Below are positions 1-5,530 of a stretch of 15,168 nucleotides of DNA, piece by piece; positions within the stretch are counted from its first letter, which is position 1, and each line of letters starts with the position of its first letter. Position numbers and translations under genes: made by a program. The stretch comes from Actinophytocola sp036402745 (GTDB lineage Bacteria; Actinomycetota; Actinomycetes; Mycobacteriales; Pseudonocardiaceae), in the NCBI RefSeq assembly GCF_036402745.1, contig NZ_DASWSJ010000414.1, positions 1-15,168 on the forward strand, written 5' to 3'. Below the pieces are notes generated by a model. That model did no database searches, was not told the DNA's origin, and saw nothing but the letters and a program-made list of their open reading frames with translations.

Positions 1-834
1 GAAGCTGGTGAGCACGAACAGCGCGGCCGACCGGTACGGCCAGCGGGGCAGGCGGTCGCGGTGCAGGCGCCAAGCCGCGGCCGCGGGAATGCCCAGCGGC
101 AGCAGCGTGAGAAGGACGGTCCAGTGCCACGGTCGTGCCGCGGCGACCACCAGGGCGGTGGCCACGACGGCGCAGGCCACGGCCGCGGTGGCGGTGCCAC
201 CGACGCCGAGGCGGGTCACGTAGGTCCGCTCGCCAGCTCGAGGTGTCCTCGTCGTCTTGCGGGCGAACTCCACATGCTGGAACGCGAGCGTCACCACGGC
301 GATGCCGGCGACACCGGACCAGGACGGCGGTAGGTCCATGGAGTGCAGCAGCGCGGCGTAGAGGTAGGCGTTGATCAGCAGTTGGACCGGCAGGTTCACC
401 AGCAGACCCGTCAGCATCGCGTCTCCGGGCGGCCACTGCCACCGACGGTCCACCCAGATCACCAGGAGGGCGTACCCGAGCTGACCCGCGAGCACGCACA
501 TGACCGGCCAGCGCCAGGCGTTGAGGACCAGGGCCAGCGCCGACCCGGCGGCCACCAGGACGGCCAGGTCGCCGACCCGCACCGCACCGCGAGCCAGCGG
601 CCGATCGGGGTTGTACCGCCGGTCGTAGTCCCGGTCGCGGATGTCGTCGAGCGCGCGCATCAGCAGCAGGACGATGCCCAGGGTGACGGCTGTGCGCAGG
701 ATCCCGGGATCCGGTCGCCAGCCGAGGATCCGCGTGTCGGTCAGAGCACAGGCCCCCGTCGCGCCGGCCGTCCACGCGACGGCCAGCGGAACGTAGGTGC
801 CGAGCGGGAAGCTGCCCGCGACGTAGGCTGACAG
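1..834 (-). CDS. UbiA-family prenyltransferase-like membrane protein (3' end outside window)
   Basis: A minus-strand frame open from about 848 to the left edge encodes a polytopic membrane protein of at least 278 residues. The first Asp-rich UbiA motif, DDIRDRDYD (residues about 63-71, near 646), is followed by PDRPLARG, as in UbiA enzymes that bind a prenyl diphosphate through Mg2+. A later EFARK...GERTYVTRLG stretch matches the second conserved block of the UbiA-like subfamily, which lacks a classic second Asp motif. The N-terminal FPLGTYVPLA segment also fits that subfamily. Seven or so hydrophobic segments are visible. UbiA proteins transfer or cyclise prenyl groups in the membrane; the substrate here is unknown. 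It is the fourth gene of the AfsA operon, starting about 15 nt after the upstream stop. Start is uncertain: no in-frame ATG, GTG or TTG lies before the first motif, so 834 marks a CTG whose downstream sequence fits the family N-terminus. Confidence 0.85.
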   Translation of the reverse strand, partial: MSAYVAGSFPLGTYVPLAVAWTAGATGACALTDTRILGWRPDPGILRTAVTLGIVLLLMRALDDIRDRDYDRRYNPDRPLARGAVRVGDLAVLVAAGSALALVLNAWRWPVMCVLAGQLGYALLVIWVDRRWQWPPGDAMLTGLLVNLPVQLLINAYLYAALLHSMDLPPSWSGVAGIAVVTLAFQHVEFARKTTRTPRAGERTYVTRLGVGGTATAAVACAVVATALVVAAARPWHWTVLLTLLPLGIPAAAAWRLHRDRLPRWPYRSAALFVLTSF

Positions 835-848
835 CCGGCCGGCGAGGC

Positions 849-3539
849 CTACTCGCCGAGCACCCGCACCGTTCCGGTCTCGCCATCGATCTCGAGCAGG
901 TCGTCGTCGCGGATCAGCGCGGTCGCGTCCGGCACGGACACCACCGTCGGGATGCCCAGCAGCCGGCCGGTGATCGCGGTGTGCGACAGCAGAGTGCCGC
1001 GTTCCACGACCATCCCGCGCGCGGCCATCATGAGAAACAGCCATCCGGGATCAGTCTCCTTCGCAACGATGATGCGGTCCCGGCAGGAATCCGCCCCGAT
1101 GTTCGGGTCCAGCACGACCTTCGCCGGATAGCGGACCTTTCCCTTGCTCGACGGCAGGCCGTGCAGCTCGGCGCGGGCGTTCCGCGCCGCCGCGGGCTCT
1201 CCACGATCGGGCCACTCCTCCGGCACCGGCCGGTCCAGCGGGGTGGCCGGCGCGGCGTCGAGGTCGGGCCGGCCCGCCGCGGCCAGGCGCGCGGCCCGCC
1301 GGCGACGAGCCACCTCCCGGAGGTCGGCGTCGACGAGCGTGCCGTCGTAGGCGCCGAAGACCTCCTCGACCGTGAGGTCGAAGACGTCGCTGCGGTCACC
1401 GAGGCGGCCGGCGTCGACCAGGTGGTCGCCCAGCCGCCACAGCAGGTGCCGGCTCAGCCCGAACAGCTGGCTGCGGCAGAACCGGGTGTCCTCGCGCGCG
1501 GTGACGAACCAGCGCAGCGCCGCCACCAGCGCGCGGATCAGCAGTCTGCGGACCCTGCTGGGGCATCGCCTGCGCAGGTCGCGGTCCACCTCCGCGCGGC
1601 TCGCCGCCTCGCGGGCCCTGCTGTCGGCCACCGTCAGCCCGTTCTCGATCATCGGCCGGAGCGTCTCCACGATCATGCCGGGACGCTGCCGGGGCGAGAT
1701 CTGCTCGAGCTTGAGGTCGTGCAGCCCGCGGTCGCCGTAGTGCCGCAGGTGTTCCCGCGCCGCGTCCGCGAGCTCGGCGCCGTACTCGCCGCCGACCAGT
1801 TCGCGCCACACCTCGTCGGGGTCGGCGGACCGGATGCGGTCGACGAACCGCGGTTGGCACCCGGCCAGCTCGGCCAGCCGGATCGCCGACCGCACGCCCC
1901 GCACCGACCGGTTCTCCCGGCCGCCGAGGAGCAGGCCGCCGACGATCTCATGCTCGTCGACCGCCAGCCAGCGCCGCAGCAGCGCCGAGACCGCGGTGGC
2001 GGAGCTGAGCATGAAGAAGGAGTTGGCCAGCGTGACGCCCCAGCGATCCCCGACCTCGGCCCACAGCCTCCGGTGGCCGGCGATCAGCTCCTCCGGCGAC
2101 CAGCCGTCCATCCCGTCGTACCGGGTGACGAACCCGTCCCACCACCGCAGAAACCCGTGGACCGAGCGGGGGAGCAGAATCAGCCGGACCGCCAGGGCGG
2201 GGAGCGCCCGCAGCGCCCGGAGCTTCTCGCCGCGAGTGGCGCGCTCGCCCGCGGGCAGGCCCATGGACTTCTCCCACCACGGTCGCATCAGCGCGAAACC
2301 GGGAAGCTGGCCGTGCAGGGCGAACCACGCGTCGAGCCGGTAGTGCACCCTTCCGTCCAGCAGGCCGATCATGCGGTTGAGGTGGTGCTCGGCGGTCCGC
2401 AATCGCCGCTGGGGCACGCCCAGCCGGCGGTAGGCGTCGCGGAAGATCAGCCGGTAGAAGACCCGCGCCTGGGAGAACGTCAGCGCGCCGCTGACCCCGG
2501 GGAAGCTCTCCGTGACGTTCCGGTTGCTCCACTGGATGACCGGCGCGTCGCGCCCGGTGCCGGCGAACACCACCGGCCTGGCCTGTACCAAGTGGACGGA
2601 GCCGGCCGCGTCGATGGTGCCCTCGATGTCCTGTGGCGACCCGAAGAATGCCTCGACCTCGGCGGCGAGCGTGGCGACGCGGCGGCACTCGTCGTCGGTG
2701 AGCACGGGTCGCTCGGCCGACTCGGGCGGCACCGGGAGCGTCGCGGGAAAGCCGTCCGCGCCGGGAGCGACCATTCGCTTCTTGGTGACCAACTCGGCCC
2801 GGACCTCGGCGGTGGCGGCGTCGACGAAGAAGTGGTCGATGTCCGCGCGCTCCTGGACGACACCCTCGCCGATGCCGTGGGCCGCGGCGATGACGGTGAC
2901 CTCCTCGCGTGTCCGCGGATCCCTGCTGAACGCGACGAACGACCGCACCCCGAGCACCATCCGCTGGATCGCGACCGCCACCCGGGCCGAACTCGGCGCC
3001 AGCCCGCGGCGGGTGCGGTAGCCCACCGACTCGGGGCGTAGTCCCGACGCCCAGCACCCGGCCACCCGGCGCGGCACGTCCGGTCGGCGGACGTAGAGGA
3101 ACGACTCGGTGAGCCCGGCGAAGGCGTCCCCAGCGCTGTCCTCACCGCCGTCCTCGCCCGCGCCGTGCTCGTCGGCGACGACGCAGGCGCGCACGGCGAC
3201 CACGGCCTCGATGGTCTCGGTGTCCTCGGTGGGCTCGTCGTCGCGCAGCGAATCGAAGGCGCGCAGCACCTCGTCGGCGAGCCGGCCCGGTAGCGGGTTG
3301 GCCGCGAGCGCCGCCGACGCCGTTCGCGACCAGTCGAGCACCTCCTGCTCCGGGGTGCCGGCCGGCGGCGCGCTCGACCGCTCGCGCATGACCGCGTCGA
3401 ACTCGTCCACCGGGACGCAGTGCAACTCGGGTACCGGAAAGCCGGCCTGTCGCAGGCGCTCCTGCCGGGCGAACTTGTGTCCGACCCGGGTCGGGTCGAG
3501 CAACGCCGCGTCGCCGGGACGCAGCACGGTCAGCGCCAC
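849..3539 (-). CDS. PEP-utilizing / ATP-grasp phosphotransferase (PEP synthase or rifampicin phosphotransferase type)
   Basis: A protein of 896 residues with a PPDK/PEP-synthase layout. Residues about 15-325 form the N-terminal ATP-grasp region: GFPVPELHC at 33-41, FAGLTESFLYV at 140-150, CWAS at 162-165, IQRMVLG at 191-197, FGSPQDIEGTID at 299-310 and QARPV at 319-323. A long middle region follows. The C-terminal swivelling phosphohistidine domain contains TLLSHTAITGRLLGIPTVV, with catalytic His at about 853. Family enzymes split ATP to AMP and Pi and pass a phosphoryl group via this His to pyruvate or, in rifampicin phosphotransferases, to a drug hydroxyl. Length fits the latter (about 865 residues). 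The usual VRSSA motif reads VRACV (116-120). Start: GTG at 3539 overlaps the upstream gene by 10 nt and has GGCGGA 5 nt before it; GTG at 3527 is the alternative. The frame stays open to 4220, but that extension only shadows the upstream gene. Possible roles are self-resistance kinase or tailoring phosphotransferase. Confidence 0.93.
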   Translation of the reverse strand: MALTVLRPGDAALLDPTRVGHKFARQERLRQAGFPVPELHCVPVDEFDAVMRERSSAPPAGTPEQEVLDWSRTASAALAANPLPGRLADEVLRAFDSLRDDEPTEDTETIEAVVAVRACVVADEHGAGEDGGEDSAGDAFAGLTESFLYVRRPDVPRRVAGCWASGLRPESVGYRTRRGLAPSSARVAVAIQRMVLGVRSFVAFSRDPRTREEVTVIAAAHGIGEGVVQERADIDHFFVDAATAEVRAELVTKKRMVAPGADGFPATLPVPPESAERPVLTDDECRRVATLAAEVEAFFGSPQDIEGTIDAAGSVHLVQARPVVFAGTGRDAPVIQWSNRNVTESFPGVSGALTFSQARVFYRLIFRDAYRRLGVPQRRLRTAEHHLNRMIGLLDGRVHYRLDAWFALHGQLPGFALMRPWWEKSMGLPAGERATRGEKLRALRALPALAVRLILLPRSVHGFLRWWDGFVTRYDGMDGWSPEELIAGHRRLWAEVGDRWGVTLANSFFMLSSATAVSALLRRWLAVDEHEIVGGLLLGGRENRSVRGVRSAIRLAELAGCQPRFVDRIRSADPDEVWRELVGGEYGAELADAAREHLRHYGDRGLHDLKLEQISPRQRPGMIVETLRPMIENGLTVADSRAREAASRAEVDRDLRRRCPSRVRRLLIRALVAALRWFVTAREDTRFCRSQLFGLSRHLLWRLGDHLVDAGRLGDRSDVFDLTVEEVFGAYDGTLVDADLREVARRRRAARLAAAGRPDLDAAPATPLDRPVPEEWPDRGEPAAARNARAELHGLPSSKGKVRYPAKVVLDPNIGADSCRDRIIVAKETDPGWLFLMMAARGMVVERGTLLSHTAITGRLLGIPTVVSVPDATALIRDDDLLEIDGETGTVRVLGE

Positions 3540-4204
3540 CGGAATCCGCCCAGCACGCCGGCGCGGGTGCGCGCGAACTCGCGATAGCCCGGCATGTCCC
3601 ACAACGCTCGCTCCTCGGTACGGGCGCGCCAGTACACGGCGCCCGCCAGAGCCAACAGCGCCAGCACGGCGACGGGGTGGTGGAAGAAGCCGACGAAACC
3701 GAGGTTGGCCACGAGCATTCCGGTGTACGCGGGGTGGCGCAGGTATCGGTACGGGCCGGTGGTCACCACGTGGTGCCCGGTGCGCCGGACGACGTGATGG
3801 GTGTACTGGGCGCCCAACTCCCGGATGGCGGCCAGCCTGAGCACCACGCCGGCGCCGAACAGCAGGAACGGCACGAGAATCCAGCCCGACCAGCCGTCCC
3901 ACGGAATCGGCGGGACGACCGCGCCGACGATCAGCAGAACTCGAGCGCACGCGTAACCCAGCATCGTTCGGAGCTCGGTGGGTGATTCGGCGAGCCTGCG
4001 GAAGGTCACCGGAGCCTCGACGCCCAGCCACACCAGGTGGGCGAGGATGAACACCACCGCCGCCAGCGTCGCCGCATCGGCGGCGCGGGGCAGGAGCTGG
4101 ACCAGCCGGACGACGAGGATCGCGAGCGTCGCGATCAGCATCGCCCTGGTGAGCCAGGTGGCCAGCACGGCGCGCCGGTCGACTTCGGTCCGGGTGCCGA
4201 TCAT
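3530..4204 (-). CDS. ICMT/PEMT-type membrane methyltransferase
   Basis: A 224-residue membrane protein. Hydrophobic segments lie at about 11-38, 45-66, 82-100, 105-127 and 163-192. The signature GPYRYLRHPAYTG (150-162) and the C-terminal EE...GYREF element (197-210) match the isoprenylcysteine carboxyl methyltransferase / phospholipid N-methyltransferase superfamily, which uses SAM at the membrane face. Most bacterial members have unknown substrates, so true isoprenylcysteine methylation is not implied; a hydroxyl, carboxyl or amine on a lipid-like small molecule is equally possible. The start at 4204 overlaps the stop of the AfsA-like gene in TGATG, with a strong AAGGAGG four bases upstream, which points to translational coupling. 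The frame is open back to 4525, but the extra 107 residues shadow the upstream gene. Its stop overlaps the start of the PEP-utilizing gene. Confidence 0.9.
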   Translation of the reverse strand: MIGTRTEVDRRAVLATWLTRAMLIATLAILVVRLVQLLPRAADAATLAAVVFILAHLVWLGVEAPVTFRRLAESPTELRTMLGYACARVLLIVGAVVPPIPWDGWSGWILVPFLLFGAGVVLRLAAIRELGAQYTHHVVRRTGHHVVTTGPYRYLRHPAYTGMLVANLGFVGFFHHPVAVLALLALAGAVYWRARTEERALWDMPGYREFARTRAGVLGGFRWR

Positions 4205-5082
4205 CACGCCTCCTTGGCACGAATGCGGCGGTAGGCCGCCGGCGAGGCTGTGAAGTAGTCGAACGCGATGCGGCCCGCGGGTTTGGCCCCCGGGTCGCCG
4301 GCGAGGATGTCGAGTTCGACCCGTGGGCGGCCGCGCCCGGGTCGGGTCGGCGCCCACCGCAGGTAGCTCGGGAATCGCAGTCCGCACGGCCATTCGCCGT
4401 CGATGCCGAGCAGGACGAACTGGGTGTCCATGGGCTGGCGGTGAACCTCGTGACAGATCATGGTGGCGAACTGGCGGGCCGCGTCCACCACGGCCTCGGC
4501 CCGAATCGCGTCGCGCGTGCCGCATGCCAGCGGATGCCCGGCGGCCGGCCGGCGGATGGCGACCAGCCGGTCGCCGTTCCGCTCCACCATCCTGCTGGCC
4601 ATGACGTTGCCCGGCCGCGCCCGGTGCACCAGTTCCGCCGCCGCCGGCTCGTCGAAGGCGGGATCCGCATTCGATCGGGCCTGCTCCGCGGAAATCGCCG
4701 GCTGGTACCCGAACCGTCCGGTGCAGACGTCTCGGTTCCGCTGCCTGAGCTGTATCGAGATCACCGTGTCCGGCAGGTGTTCGAGTTCTTGGCGCGAGAC
4801 CAGATCGATCGTCTCGCCGAGCTCGCAGAAATGCAGGAATTCCGCCGACATCGTCAGCCGCCGACCGCTCCGCTCCGGTGAGGCGGGCTCGATGGCACGT
4901 ACCGTGTTCAGCATTCCGCTGAGCAGGTACATTCCGGGCACGTGGTCGAGTGGGTGATCGAAGACGTACGGATCCGAGCGGTCAGGCTCCAGTATCGCCA
5001 GCTGGTTGGTGACTCCTGGACGGGAGACCGGGGAGGTTCCAGATCGTGCCGTCCGGTCGCTTCGCTCTCGGTGAATGATCAT
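4204..5082 (-). CDS. AfsA-family (A-factor biosynthesis) double-hotdog protein with swapped halves
   Basis: A 292-residue soluble protein with two AfsA-type hotdog halves. The first (about 35-130) has FDHPLDHVPGMYLL (41-54) and EFLHFCELGETIDL (81-94). The second (about 150-290) has LVHRARPGNVMASR (151-164), VVDAARQFATMICHEV (198-213) and SPAAYRRIRA (280-289). AfsA-type enzymes condense a beta-ketoacyl thioester with dihydroxyacetone phosphate, the first step to gamma-butyrolactone or butenolide signals. Here the VHR...AYRR half is C-terminal and the DHVPGM half N-terminal, the reverse of AfsA/ScbA. By motif alignment ScbA Glu78 corresponds to Asp200, while ScbA Arg243 falls on Leu58, so activity may differ. 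The ATG at 5082 has a GAGGAGGAGG tract 4 nt upstream. It is the first gene of the leftward operon and is divergent from the PKS. Family call is firm; reaction is inferred. Confidence 0.88.
   Translation of the reverse strand: MIIHRERSDRTARSGTSPVSRPGVTNQLAILEPDRSDPYVFDHPLDHVPGMYLLSGMLNTVRAIEPASPERSGRRLTMSAEFLHFCELGETIDLVSRQELEHLPDTVISIQLRQRNRDVCTGRFGYQPAISAEQARSNADPAFDEPAAAELVHRARPGNVMASRMVERNGDRLVAIRRPAAGHPLACGTRDAIRAEAVVDAARQFATMICHEVHRQPMDTQFVLLGIDGEWPCGLRFPSYLRWAPTRPGRGRPRVELDILAGDPGAKPAGRIAFDYFTASPAAYRRIRAKEA
4209..4215 (-). promoter_or_regulatory. Ribosome binding site of the ICMT-type gene
   Basis: AAGGAGG lies inside the last codons of the AfsA-like gene, 4 nt before the ATG at 4204 of the TGATG overlap. 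It rules in this start over the upstream in-frame starts as far as 4525. Confidence 0.85.
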
Positions 5083-5086
5083 TCTA

Positions 5087-5096
5087 CCTCCTCCTC
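5087..5096 (-). promoter_or_regulatory. Ribosome binding site of the AfsA-like gene
   Basis: On the minus strand the tract reads GAGGAGGAGG, ending 4 nt before the ATG at 5082. It is close to a perfect Shine-Dalgarno sequence and fixes the start. Confidence 0.85.
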
Positions 5097-5111
5097 AATG
5101 AGTGAGTCGGT

Positions 5112-5152
5112 GAATTGTCCGTAGTGGCGGACTAGTCATTTCCTGACAATTC
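5112..5152. promoter_or_regulatory. Nested inverted repeats, candidate operator
   Basis: GAATTGTC (5112-5119) and GACAATTC (5145-5152) form a perfect 8-bp inverted repeat whose arm centres are 33 bp apart, about three helical turns. Between them GACTAGTC (5130-5137) is itself a perfect 8-bp palindrome, centred 1.5 bp from the centre of the outer repeat. It lies 30-70 nt upstream of the AfsA-like start, a typical position for a repressor operator. The regulator is not in the window. Confidence 0.45.
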
Positions 5153-5170
5153 GGTATGCCGGCGTAGGCG
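5143..5170 (+). promoter_or_regulatory. Weak candidate promoter for the PKS
   Basis: CTGACA (5143-5148), 16 nt, then TAGGCG (5165-5170) loosely resembles the TTGACN / TAGRRT actinomycete housekeeping pattern. The -35-like box overlaps the right arm of the inverted repeat. The -10 match is poor, and it would give a leader of about 250 nt. Confidence 0.2.
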
Positions 5171-5197
5171 ACTCCAATGCCCGCGGAGCTGGCGGGA

Positions 5198-5216
5198 GTT
5201 CCGCTCACCGCGGAAC
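5198..5216. repeat. Short perfect hairpin in the intergenic region
   Basis: GTTCCGC (5198-5204) and GCGGAAC (5210-5216) pair perfectly across a 5-nt loop. No T-run follows and it lies between divergent starts, so it is not a terminator. It could be an operator or a leader structure of the PKS mRNA. Confidence 0.4.
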
Positions 5217-5419
5217 GGAGCAAATCGGAGAGAGTCGGCCGGATTTCCTGCCCGCATGCTCGCGACACTCGGCCGCCCGGCGGGCGCAGGTGCGTCCGAC
5301 GCCGACGGTAGGCGGAGATGACTAAGGGTTTGCCCAGCGTGCGCGCAGCACGATCACAAACCGGCGGCGCCGCGAACCGGCTGTCGGGACCGTCGATCGG
5401 CTGCCGGTGACCTCGTAGT

Positions 5420-5426
5420 GGAGGGG
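5420..5426 (+). promoter_or_regulatory. Ribosome binding site of the PKS gene
   Basis: GGAGGGG lies 5 nt before the ATG at 5432, which immediately precedes the docking helix. It supports this start. Confidence 0.85.
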
Positions 5427-5431
5427 AACTG

Positions 5432-5530
5432 ATGGACACCGAGCAGCGGCTACGCGACTACCTCAAGCGAGCCGGCGCGGACCTGCGGCGGACCCGCCGA
5501 CGCCTCCAGGAGGTCGAGGACGCCGCGCAC
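5432..5530 (+). other. N-terminal PKS docking domain
   Basis: Residues 1-33 begin MDTEQRLRDYLKRAGADL and continue as a heavily charged amphipathic helix directly before the KS motif EPIAIVGMG. This is the class 1 docking coiled coil found on PKS subunits that receive a chain from the C-terminus of an upstream subunit. It argues against this being the first protein of the assembly line. Confidence 0.9.

Larger units (their letters stand above)
5083..5431. promoter_or_regulatory. Divergent intergenic region between AfsA operon and PKS
   Basis: This 349-nt region separates the two divergent start codons and must hold both promoters. No convincing gene was found: a 114-codon minus-strand frame (5095-5439) overlaps both ribosome binding sites and looks like nothing known. 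Contents: an 8-bp inverted repeat at 5112-5152 with a second palindrome inside it, a hairpin at 5198-5216, and an ARE-like half-site at 5356-5366. The part nearest the AfsA-like gene (5083-5160) is clearly more A/T-rich than the flanking genes, as expected for promoters. Confidence 0.8.

Noticed and set aside
335..342. TCCATGGA palindrome in the UbiA-like gene
   Set aside because: It lacks the 3-nt centre of the PKS motif and is a common chance 8-mer.
343..831. A 162-codon plus-strand frame at the left end
   Set aside because: It is antisense to the UbiA-like frame, which shows clear family motifs and membrane segments.
981..3041. A 686-codon plus-strand frame
   Set aside because: It is antisense to the PEP-utilizer, rich in Arg/Pro/Gly/Ala/Gln, and has no recognisable motif; it is a G+C-rich shadow.
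849..4220. A 1123-codon minus-strand frame as one giant PEP-utilizing protein
   Set aside because: The first 227 codons overlay the methyltransferase gene in another frame and look like Arg/Pro-rich shadow sequence. The family N-terminus begins near 3539.
3530..4525. A longer 331-residue start for the ICMT-type protein
   Set aside because: The extra 107 residues overlay the AfsA-like gene out of frame. The ATG at 4204 has a strong ribosome binding site and TGATG coupling.
5095..5439. A 114-codon minus-strand ORF in the intergenic region
   Set aside because: It covers both ribosome binding sites and the PKS start codon, resembles no known family and lacks the codon bias of the real genes.
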